A stretch of 36,746 bases of DNA. Origin: Haliscomenobacter sp. GTDB lineage: Bacteria > Bacteroidota > Bacteroidia > Chitinophagales > Saprospiraceae. The translations under genes were made by a program, and so were the position numbers. Positions within the stretch are counted from its first letter, which is position 1. Every line of letters begins with the position of its first letter. The stretch spans positions 1 to 36,746 of the forward strand of contig NZ_JADKCX010000082.1 of the NCBI RefSeq assembly GCF_016718685.1, read 5' to 3'. Under the pieces are notes generated by a model. It saw only the letters and a program-made list of their open reading frames with translations, did no database searches and was not told the origin of the DNA. Of this stretch, positions 19,982-27,385 are shown in pieces.

Positions 19982-20587
19982 ATGTCTGAAGATAAAAAAT
20001 GGTACTCATTAAGGGTGATCAGCGGCAAAGAGCGCAAAATTAAAGAGCGCATTGATGCTGAAATTCTGCGCAATGAATGGAATTCATTTATCTCGTCGGT
20101 CGTCGTACCTACCGAAAAGGTCTACAAGATCCGCAACGGTAAAAAGGTAATTTCCGAGCGCAACATCTTACCGGGCTACTTGCTGGTTGAAGCCATTCCG
20201 GCCAAACTCAGTGCAGAGGTAGTTCAGGTGATCGCCAACGTGCCCAACGTCATCCATTTTCTGGGTAAAAATACCCCGGAGCCGATGAAAGATGCCGAGG
20301 CTAACCGCCTACTTGGAAAAGTAGACGAATCACAGGCTGCTGGTGAATCCCTCATCGAACCATTCATCGTTGGGGAAACCATCAAAATTGTGGATGGACC
20401 ATTCAGCGAATTTATTGGCGACATTCAGGAAGTGAACGAGGAGAAGAAAAAGCTGAAGGTGATTGTAAAAATCTTTGGCCGGGGCACCGAAGTCGAATTG
20501 GGCTTCATGCAGGTGGAAAAAACCTGTAGCGGCAAACCCTGCGGCCGGCGAATAAAGGTCGCCCGTACAGAACACGTATTTTTCTGA
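19982..20587 (+). CDS. nusG: Transcription termination/antitermination factor NusG
   Basis: NusG binds RNA polymerase and couples it to Rho or the ribosome. The NGN domain occupies about residues 1-120 (KWYSLRVISGKERKIKERI, then RNILPGYLLVEAI, then VPNVIHFLG). The KOW domain follows (FIVGETIKIVDGPFSEF, then KLKVIVKIFGRGTEVELGF). The normal C terminus is expected soon after FMQVEK. Here the frame continues with an unusual Cys/Arg tail (TCSGKPCGRRIKVARTEHVFF). If one A of the six-A run near 20518-20523 is extra, the tail becomes PVAANPAAGE and stops at 20556. I therefore doubt the last 20 residues but not the gene. Confidence 0.95.
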   Translation: MSEDKKWYSLRVISGKERKIKERIDAEILRNEWNSFISSVVVPTEKVYKIRNGKKVISERNILPGYLLVEAIPAKLSAEVVQVIANVPNVIHFLGKNTPEPMKDAEANRLLGKVDESQAAGESLIEPFIVGETIKIVDGPFSEFIGDIQEVNEEKKKLKVIVKIFGRGTEVELGFMQVEKTCSGKPCGRRIKVARTEHVFF

Positions 20588-20700
20588 TTTTCAATATACC
20601 ATGTACGAAGTAATGCTGTTGCTGTTCCTCCGGAATGTGAGCCGGAATGAAACGCTTCCCATCCAACAGCCTTACCAAGCTGGTAAAATTTTGTACTAAA

Positions 20701-21161
20701 ATGGCAAAGGAAGTAGAAGTTTATATCAAACTTCAAGTCAAAGGCGGTCAGGCTAACCCTGCTCCCCCCATCGGTCCGGCCCTCGGTTCCAAAGGGGTGA
20801 ACATCATGGAGTTCTGTAAGCGCTTCAATGCCGCTACCCAGGACAAAATGGGTAAAATTCTTCCGGTGGTGATCTCGGTTTATAAGGACAAGTCCTTTGA
20901 ATTCGTGATCAAAACGCCTCCGGCAGCTATCCAACTCATGGAAGCCTCCAAGATCCAAAAAGGTCTGCTGAATCCAACCGTAAGAAGATGGGTACAGTAA
21001 CCTGGGATCAGGTAAAAGCGATCGCCGAAGACAAAATGCCCGACCTCAACTGCTTCACCATCGAATCTGCCATGAAAATGATCGCAGGTACGGCGCGCAG
21101 TATGGGGCTCAATATTTCTGGTACTCCTCCTTGGGGTGAGAAAGCAGAAGTAGAGGCATAA
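20701..21161 (+). CDS. rplK: 50S ribosomal protein L11 (one frameshift)
   Basis: L11 forms the GTPase-associated centre with 23S rRNA and is needed for the stringent response. ATG 20701 gives the standard start AKEVEVYIKLQVKGGQANPA; an upstream in-frame start at 20647 is not needed. The frame stops at 21000 after an un-L11-like end. The real C-terminal domain continues in another frame: TVTWDQVKAIAEDKMPDLNC and GTARSMGLNISGTPPWGEKA to the stop at 21159-21161. One missing T near 20964 (GGTCTGCTG should read GGTTCTGCTG) restores KIQKGSAESNRKKMGTVTW, the expected L11 sequence. The repaired length is about 153 residues. L11 loss is highly unlikely, so this is read as a sequencing error. Confidence 0.95.
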
Positions 21162-21230
21162 TCTTATTTCTTCAAAAGGGAGTCAGCGGCTGAACGCAGC
21201 AACTGACGTTGACCTTAAATTTTTCACAAC

Positions 21231-21923
21231 ATGGCAAAAGTTGGAAAGAAAAGAGCCGCTGTCAATGCCAAAGTAGACCGCAATAAGCTGTATACGTTGG
21301 AAGAAGGCACCGCCCTCATGAAAGATGTGAACCTGACCAAGTTCGATGCTTCGGTTGACGTTCACGTGCGCCTGGGTGTAGATCCACGTAAACCGGATCA
21401 AGCACTCCGTGGTACCGTTGGCCTGCCACATGGTACAGGTAAAACCAAGCGCGTAGCCGTATTTTGTACCCCCGATAAAGCGGAGGAAGCAAAAGCAGCG
21501 GGTGCAGATTACGTAGGTTTGGAAGACCTGATCCAAAAGGTTCAGGAAGGTTGGACGGATGTCGACGTAATCATCGCAATGCCACAAACCATGGCTGCGT
21601 TGGGTAAAGTTGCCCGTATCCTCGGCCCTCGTGGCTTGATGCCCAACCCTAAGACTGGTACGGTTACTACCGACATCGCCAACGCAGTTTCTGAGGTGAA
21701 GAAAGGTAAGATTTCATTCCGCGTTGACAAAACGGGTATCATTCACGCTTCGGTTGGACGGGTGTCTTTTTCACCTGCACAATTGATCGAAAACATCAAC
21801 GAATTGCTTCATACCCTACAACGGATGAAGCCATCGACAGCAAAAGGTACGTACATGAAAAGTATTACCCTTGCTACCACGATGAGTCCTGGTGTGAAGA
21901 TTGATCCCAAAGTGATTCGCTAA
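21231..21923 (+). CDS. rplA: 50S ribosomal protein L1
   Basis: The frame is intact, 230 residues. L1 forms the mobile stalk at the E site and in many bacteria represses its own L11-L1 operon. The conserved core ILGPRGLMPNPKTGTVT is present, as are VDVHVRLGVDPRKPDQALRG near the N terminus and ISFRVDKTGIIHASVGRVSF near the C terminus. It starts 69 bases after the repaired rplK stop. Confidence 0.98.
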   Translation: MAKVGKKRAAVNAKVDRNKLYTLEEGTALMKDVNLTKFDASVDVHVRLGVDPRKPDQALRGTVGLPHGTGKTKRVAVFCTPDKAEEAKAAGADYVGLEDLIQKVQEGWTDVDVIIAMPQTMAALGKVARILGPRGLMPNPKTGTVTTDIANAVSEVKKGKISFRVDKTGIIHASVGRVSFSPAQLIENINELLHTLQRMKPSTAKGTYMKSITLATTMSPGVKIDPKVIR

Positions 21924-21942
21924 GTTTTAAAACAGGAGTCAA

Positions 21943-22485
21943 ATGAATAAAGCTGAAAAGACAGCAACTATCGATGTGTTGAAGGAAGAGTTTGAGGAGA
22001 ACAATTATTTCTACCTCGCTGACGCCTCAACCATGTCGGTAGCCGATGTCAACAAGTTCAGAAGGTTGTGCTTCGAAAGTGGTGTTTCAATGCAAGTCAT
22101 TAAAAACACCCTGGTGAAGAAAGCCTTGGAGAACACTCCTGCTGAGAAGAATTACGCCAGTATTTTTGATGCACTGCATGGCCCAACGGCTATTTTGTTC
22201 TCAAAAAATCCTGAAGCGCCAGCCAACTCGGTTGCAAAAATGCTGAAAGACTATCGTCGTGCCGGCAATGAGCGCCCTTTGTTGAAAGCCGCTTACGTGG
22301 ATTCTGCAGTGTTCATCGGAGATGATCAATTGGATGCATTGACCAAACTGAAGTCCAAGCAAGATTTGCTGGGCGAAGTCATTGGCCTGCTTCAATCGCC
22401 TGCACGCAATCTGATCAGTGCTCTTCAATCTGGTGGTTCTACCATCGCAGGATTGGTCAAAGCGCTGGAAGAACGCCAAGCGTAA
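21943..22485 (+). CDS. rplJ: 50S ribosomal protein L10
   Basis: A 180-residue protein that anchors L7/L12 dimers to the ribosome. N-terminal MNKAEKTATIDVLKEEFEE and the rRNA-binding segment FRRLCFESGVSMQVIKNTLV are typical, as is ALHGPTAILFS. The C-terminal L7/L12-binding helix ends NLISALQSGGSTIAGLVKAL. It is only 19 bases after rplA but 207 bases before rplL, with four palindromes in that gap. Confidence 0.98.
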   Translation: MNKAEKTATIDVLKEEFEENNYFYLADASTMSVADVNKFRRLCFESGVSMQVIKNTLVKKALENTPAEKNYASIFDALHGPTAILFSKNPEAPANSVAKMLKDYRRAGNERPLLKAAYVDSAVFIGDDQLDALTKLKSKQDLLGEVIGLLQSPARNLISALQSGGSTIAGLVKALEERQA

Positions 22486-22494
22486 CCAACCCAA

Positions 22495-22624
22495 CCCACG
22501 ATTTCATCCGTGGAGGGAACGGGTTCCAACCCCACGAATTTATTCGTGGGGAAAATGTGCGCTCACGGGAAAACCCACGATTAAAATCGTGGTCTCAGCA
22601 AACCCACAAACGGTTTTGTGGGTT
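22495..22624. repeat. Four palindromes between rplJ and rplL
   Basis: Four inverted repeats lie in sequence: CCCACGATTTCATCCGTGG (22495-22513, imperfect), a 22-bp CCCCACGAATTTATTCGTGG-GG copy (22530-22551), CCCACGATTAAAATCGTGG (22574-22592), and a different hairpin AACCCACAAA/TTTGTGGGTT (22601-22624, 10-bp stem, 4-base loop). All four lie in the transcribed gap before rplL. Confidence 0.85.
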
Positions 22625-22692
22625 GCAAACGGTTTAGGCTTCCAAGCTAACCGCTCTATATATTTTAAAACACTTTTTTAAAAGACAATACA

Positions 22693-23073
22693 ATGGCTGA
22701 TTTGAAAGCTCTTGCGGAAACGCTTGTAAATTTGACGGTTAAAGATGTTCAGGAACTGGCTGGTATCCTGAAGGATGATTACGGTATTGAGCCTGCTGCT
22801 GCTGCTGTAGCAATGGTTGCTGGCCCTGCTGCTGCTGATGCCGCTCCTGCTGCCGTTGAGCAAACTGAATTTGACGTTATCCTTCAATCTGGTGGCGCCA
22901 ACAAATTGAACGTGGTTAAAGAAGTGAAGAACCTCTTGGGCCTTGGCTTGAAAGAAGCTAAAGACCTCGTAGATGGTGCTCCACAAGCACTGAAGACTGC
23001 TGTTTCTAAAGACGAAGCTGAGTCTTTGAAAGCTAAGTTGGAAGAAGCCGGCGCTCAGGTAGAAATTAAGTAA
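22693..23073 (+). CDS. rplL: 50S ribosomal protein L7/L12
   Basis: A 126-residue acidic stalk protein, present in several copies per ribosome, that recruits translation factors. The N-terminal dimerisation domain (ALAETLVNLTVKDVQELAGIL) is followed by an Ala-rich hinge (about residues 36-56) and the C-terminal domain with FDVILQSGGANKLNVVKEV and LGLGLKEAKDLVDGAP. The frame is intact. The sequence just upstream (22640-22692) is AT-rich. Confidence 0.98.
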   Translation: MADLKALAETLVNLTVKDVQELAGILKDDYGIEPAAAAVAMVAGPAAADAAPAAVEQTEFDVILQSGGANKLNVVKEVKNLLGLGLKEAKDLVDGAPQALKTAVSKDEAESLKAKLEEAGAQVEIK

Positions 23074-23089
23074 TTTCTCCTTGCGCAGG

Positions 23090-23285
23090 CCAAAAGCAAA
23101 CTAGCTACACAGACTTTTACTAGTATAGCTTTTGGAATGGGCTGTGTGTCAAAAATGCGTTTTTGATGCACTAGGGCTTAGGAAATCGACACACGTTGCT
23201 TCCTAAGCCCATTCCCGTATAACCTTGTGTTGTATGTTTTGTGATTTTTATTAGACAAAATGAAACTATTATTGCTTTAGTTTCA
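23090..23285 (+). promoter_or_regulatory. Structured rplL-rpoB leader with alternative hairpins
   Basis: Several paired segments lie in the 291-base gap. Hairpin 1: CCAAAAGC (23090-23097) with GCTTTTGG (23128-23135). Fold X: GGAATGGGCT (23134-23143) with AGCCCATTCC (23206-23215) plus GTGTGTC (23144-23150) with GACACAC (23188-23194). Fold Y: GGGCTTAGGAA (23174-23184) with TTCCTAAGCCC (23200-23210). X and Y share 23206-23210 and cannot coexist. Hairpin 4: TGAAACTA (23261-23268) with TAGTTTCA (23278-23285). This resembles an attenuator or processing region controlling RNA-polymerase genes relative to L7/L12; no decisive T run was seen. Confidence 0.6.
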
Positions 23286-23364
23286 TTTACTAATCAGGAA
23301 ACCACTACTTCCAGCAATCTGTAGGTTCCGAGTATTTTCTCGGTGATTTTAGGGAAAGTAACCC

Positions 23365-26300
23365 ATGGCTTTGACATGGGCTTTTACCATCAACAACAAA
23401 CTTGTTGCGCAGATGACATTCAATGGTAAAGCACAATCGGCTGAAGCGAAGCGTATTACCTTCAGCAAAACTAAATTCCCCACTCCTTATCCTGATTTCC
23501 TTGAAATTCAGCTAAAGTCATTTCAGGAGTTTTTCCAACTGGAAACAACTCCCGAAAATCGTATGAACGAGGGACTTTACAAGGTTTTTCAAGAAAATTT
23601 TCCAATTACCGATGCGAGAAACATTTTCGTACTCGAGTTCCTGGATTACTTTATTGACCCTCCCCGTTACAGCATAGAGGAGTGTATGCAACGTGGATTG
23701 ACCTATAGCGTTCCGCTTAAGGCCAAGTTGCGTCTGTCCTGTAACGACGAGGAACACGTCGACTTCCAGACCATCGTACAAGACGTTTTTCTGGGGAACA
23801 TCCCGTACATGACCCCCAAGGGTACCTTTATGATCAATGGTGCTGAGCGCGTGATTGTATCACAGCTTCACCGTTCACCGGGGGTATTTTTTGGTCAAAG
23901 TGTACACCCCAACGGTACCAAAATTTATTCTGCTCGGGTTATCCCTTTCAAAGGTGCCTGGATGGAATTTGCTACCGACATCAACACCGTGATGTACGCG
24001 TACATCGACCGGAAGAAAAAATTTCCGGTAACTACCCTGTTGCGCGCCATTGGTTACGATACGGACAAAGCGATCCTGGATATCTTTGACCTGGCCGACG
24101 AAGTAACAACTACCCGTGAAGCACTCGAAAAAAGTATTGGCCGCAAACTCGCCGCTCGCGTACTGCGCAGCTGGACCGAAGACTTTGTGGACGAAGACAC
24201 GGGTGAGGTGGTAACCATCGAACGGAATGAGATCATTCTGGAACGAGACACCGTTTTGGATGAAGACAATATTGAAGCAATCCTGGAAGCCTCGGTAGCA
24301 ACCATCATCCTTCAGAAGGAAGACATCGAGCAGGATTACTCCATTATATACAATACCCTGCAAAAAGACCCGACCAGTTCTGAACTGGAAGCGGTACAAT
24401 ACATCTATCGCCAATTGCGCGGTACCGATCCGCCCGATGAAGAAACGGCGCGTGGCATCATCGAGAAGTTGTTCTTCTCCGATAAACGCTACAACCTGGG
24501 TGAGGTAGGCCGCTACAAGATCAACAAAAAGCTGCAACTGGACATCTCTGAGGAAACCCTCGTGTTGACCAAAGAGGACATCATTTCCATCGTGCGCTTC
24601 CTGGTGACCTTGATGAACCAAATGGCGGAAATCGACGACATTGACCACCTTGAAAACCGCCGCGTACGTACCGTAGGTGAACAGCTTTACGCCCAATTCG
24701 GTGTAGGTCTGGCCCGTATGGCCCGTACCATCCGCGAACGGATGAACGTGCGCGACAATGAGGTGTTTACGCCCGTTGACTTGATCAACGCACGTACCTT
24801 GTCTTCGGTGATCAACTCCTTCTTCGGAACCAGCCAATTGTCGCAGTTCCTGGATCAAACCAACCCGCTGTCTGAAATTACGCACAAGCGGCGTATTTCT
24901 GCACTCGGGCCAGGTGGTTTGTCCCGCGAACGCGCTGGTTTTGAGGTTCGTGACGTACACTACTCCCACTATGGCCGTTTGTGTACCATCGAAACCCCGG
25001 AAGGACCAAACATCGGTTTGATCTCTACCTTGTGCGTACACGCCAAGATCAATAAGATGGGCTTCCTCGAAACCCCATACCGGAAAGTAATTGAAGGTTT
25101 GGTGGAAAAAGATGGACAACCATTGTACTTGTCTGCCGAAGGGGAAGACAAAATGCGGATTGCCCAGGCGAACGCCTTGCTGAACAATGATGGTACCTTC
25201 GTCCAAGATCGGGTCAAATGCCGTGAGCACGGTGATTTCCCGGTGTTGACGCCAGAAGAAATCGACTACATGGACGTAGCACCCAACCAAATTGTAGGGG
25301 TATCTGCTTCCATGATTCCGTTCCTTGAAAACGACGACGCCAACCGCGCCTTGATGGGCTCGAACATGCAACGTCAGGCCGTGCCACTGATTCGCCCACA
25401 CTCACCGATAGTAGGTACTGGTTTGGAAGGGAAAGTTGCCCGTGACTCCCGCATGCTCATCAACGCAGAAGGTGAAGGGGTAATCGAATATGTAGATGCA
25501 ACCGAAATCCACGTGCGTTACGACCGTACCGGGGAAGAACAGTTGATTTCTTTCGAGGACAACCTGAAAAAATACAACCTCATCAAGTTTACCCGGACCA
25601 ACCAGGGTACTTGTATCAACCTTCGCCCCATTGTGCGCAAGGGAGATCGGGTAGAAAAAGGCCAAATCCTTTGTGATGGTTACGCCACCGAAAGAGGAGA
25701 ATTGGCCTTGGGCCAAAACATGAAGGTAGCCTTCATGCCCTGGAAAGGATACAACTTTGAGGACGCCATCGTAATTTCTGAGCGCGTAGTACGGGAAGAC
25801 ATCTTCACTTCTGTACACATTGAGCACTTTGAAATCGACGTACGCGATACCAAGTTGGGTGAGGAAGAACTCACCAACGATATTCCAAACGTGAGTGAAG
25901 AAGCCACCAAAGACCTGGACGAAAACGGAATCATCCGCATCGGTGCCTGGGTTAAAGAAGGCGATATCCTCATCGGAAAGATTACTCCAAAAGGCGAATC
26001 CGATCCTACCCCCGAAGAAAAACTCTTGAGAGCGATCTTTGGTGACAAGGCCGGCGACGTGAAGGACGCTTCTTTGAAGGCGCCCCCCTCCACAACGGGT
26101 GTAATCATCGACAAGCAGCTTTTCGCCCGTGCGAAAAAAGATAAAGTACAGAAAGGCCAGGAGAAAGACGTGTTGTCTAAACTGGACGATCAACACAAAG
26201 TGGCTACCAACGAATTGCTGACAATTCTGGTAGACAAATTGATGATCCTCCTCAAAGACAAAACTTCTCAGGGCATCCGTACCATCTACGGTGACAATTT

Positions 26301-27234
26301 GTTGGCCAAAGGGGTTAAGTTTACCCAAGACACCTTGCGTGAACTGGACTACACTTCAGTGGATTATACCAACTGGACCGACGAGGCTAAAATCAATGAA
26401 TTGGTTGCCCGCTTGTTGCACAACTACAGCATCAAACTCAACGAAGAAATTGGCCGCTACAAGCGTGAAAAATTCAACGTGAGCATTGGTGACGAGCTTC
26501 CAGCTGGTGTACTCAAGCTGGCTAAAGTTTACATGGCCAAAAAGCGCAAGCTGAAAGTGGGTGACAAACTCGCTGGCCGTCACGGTAACAAAGGTATCGT
26601 ATCCCGGATTGTACGCGCTGAAGACATGCCTTTCCTCGAAGATGGCACTCCGGTCGACATCGTGTTGAACCCACTGGGGGTACCTTCACGGATGAACCTG
26701 GGACAGATCTTCGAAACGGTATTGGGCTGGGCTGGTGAAAAACTGGGCGTTAAGTTCGCTACTCCAATCTTTGACGGGGCTACCCGCGATGAAATTGAAG
26801 AGTGGATCCAAAAAACGAGCTTGCCAAGTTTGGGTCAAACTTTCCTGTCTGACGGTGAAACGGGCGACCGCTTCCACCAGCAAGCTACAGTTGGGGTGAT
26901 CTACATGCTTAAACTCAGCCACATGGTTGACGATAAGATGCATGCACGCTCCATCGGCCCATACTCGCTCATTACCCAGCAACCATTGGGTGGTAAAGCA
27001 CAGTTTGGTGGCCAGCGTTTTGGGGAAATGGAAGTTTGGGCACTCGAAGCATTTGGTGCTGCCAACATCCTCCAGGAATTGCTTACCATCAAGTCGGATG
27101 ATATCAATGGTCGTGCAAAAGCGTACGAGGCCATCGTTAAAGGAGACAATCTTCCAGAACCAAACATTCCGGAATCCTTCAACGTACTTGTACACGAATT
27201 GCGCGGTCTGGCGCTCGATGTGAAATTTGAATAA
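23365..27234 (+). CDS. rpoB: DNA-directed RNA polymerase subunit beta
   Basis: An intact frame of 1289 residues. The beta subunit forms one pincer of RNA polymerase and part of the active site. The rifampicin pocket is visible from about residue 486: SQLSQFLDQTNPLSEITHKR followed by RISALGPGGL. The residues matching E. coli Q513, D516, H526 and S531 are all wild type, so no target-based resistance is indicated. The late core motif LAGRHGNKGIVSRI and LGVPSRMNLGQIFE are present, and the C terminus VLVHELRGLALDVKFE is standard. The start is uncertain: ATG 23365 adds MALTWAFTINNKLVAQ before a second ATG at 23413 (MTFNGKAQSAEAKRITFSK), which looks more like the usual family start. Confidence 0.97.
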   Translation: MALTWAFTINNKLVAQMTFNGKAQSAEAKRITFSKTKFPTPYPDFLEIQLKSFQEFFQLETTPENRMNEGLYKVFQENFPITDARNIFVLEFLDYFIDPPRYSIEECMQRGLTYSVPLKAKLRLSCNDEEHVDFQTIVQDVFLGNIPYMTPKGTFMINGAERVIVSQLHRSPGVFFGQSVHPNGTKIYSARVIPFKGAWMEFATDINTVMYAYIDRKKKFPVTTLLRAIGYDTDKAILDIFDLADEVTTTREALEKSIGRKLAARVLRSWTEDFVDEDTGEVVTIERNEIILERDTVLDEDNIEAILEASVATIILQKEDIEQDYSIIYNTLQKDPTSSELEAVQYIYRQLRGTDPPDEETARGIIEKLFFSDKRYNLGEVGRYKINKKLQLDISEETLVLTKEDIISIVRFLVTLMNQMAEIDDIDHLENRRVRTVGEQLYAQFGVGLARMARTIRERMNVRDNEVFTPVDLINARTLSSVINSFFGTSQLSQFLDQTNPLSEITHKRRISALGPGGLSRERAGFEVRDVHYSHYGRLCTIETPEGPNIGLISTLCVHAKINKMGFLETPYRKVIEGLVEKDGQPLYLSAEGEDKMRIAQANALLNNDGTFVQDRVKCREHGDFPVLTPEEIDYMDVAPNQIVGVSASMIPFLENDDANRALMGSNMQRQAVPLIRPHSPIVGTGLEGKVARDSRMLINAEGEGVIEYVDATEIHVRYDRTGEEQLISFEDNLKKYNLIKFTRTNQGTCINLRPIVRKGDRVEKGQILCDGYATERGELALGQNMKVAFMPWKGYNFEDAIVISERVVREDIFTSVHIEHFEIDVRDTKLGEEELTNDIPNVSEEATKDLDENGIIRIGAWVKEGDILIGKITPKGESDPTPEEKLLRAIFGDKAGDVKDASLKAPPSTTGVIIDKQLFARAKKDKVQKGQEKDVLSKLDDQHKVATNELLTILVDKLMILLKDKTSQGIRTIYGDNLLAKGVKFTQDTLRELDYTSVDYTNWTDEAKINELVARLLHNYSIKLNEEIGRYKREKFNVSIGDELPAGVLKLAKVYMAKKRKLKVGDKLAGRHGNKGIVSRIVRAEDMPFLEDGTPVDIVLNPLGVPSRMNLGQIFETVLGWAGEKLGVKFATPIFDGATRDEIEEWIQKTSLPSLGQTFLSDGETGDRFHQQATVGVIYMLKLSHMVDDKMHARSIGPYSLITQQPLGGKAQFGGQRFGEMEVWALEAFGAANILQELLTIKSDDINGRAKAYEAIVKGDNLPEPNIPESFNVLVHELRGLALDVKFE

Positions 27235-27243
27235 AAACCTTAA

Positions 27244-27365
27244 AGGGTTCGAAGGTTCAAGGGTTCGAGGGGTCGAGGGTTCGGGAGTTCGGGAGTTCGT
27301 GGGTTGAGTAAGATTTGCTATCCGAACCCTGGAACCCTAGGAACCTCACAGAACCTTCGAACCCT
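27244..27365. repeat. Inverted repeat with GGTTCGA-type repeats between rpoB and rpoC
   Basis: AGGGTTCGAAGGTTC (27244-27258) is perfectly complementary to 27351-27365. Between them, 27259-27305 repeats variants of GGGTTCGAG/GGGAGTTCG, and 27331-27365 carries the complementary GAACCCT/GGAACC variants. The whole 150-base gap can fold into one long hairpin. Confidence 0.8.
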
Positions 27366-27385
27366 AGACCTAAACCTTTAGACGC

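Noticed and set aside
23875..25401. 508-codon minus-strand frame inside rpoB
   Set aside because: It is the antisense shadow of the intact rpoB gene; the plus-strand frame is fully conserved and no signal or motif supports the antisense product.
25402..26328. 308-codon minus-strand frame inside rpoB
   Set aside because: Also an antisense shadow of conserved rpoB codons.
27244..27365. Possible CRISPR array between rpoB and rpoC
   Set aside because: The repeats are short (about 7-10 bases), variable and inverted, with no spacer-repeat periodicity and no cas genes.
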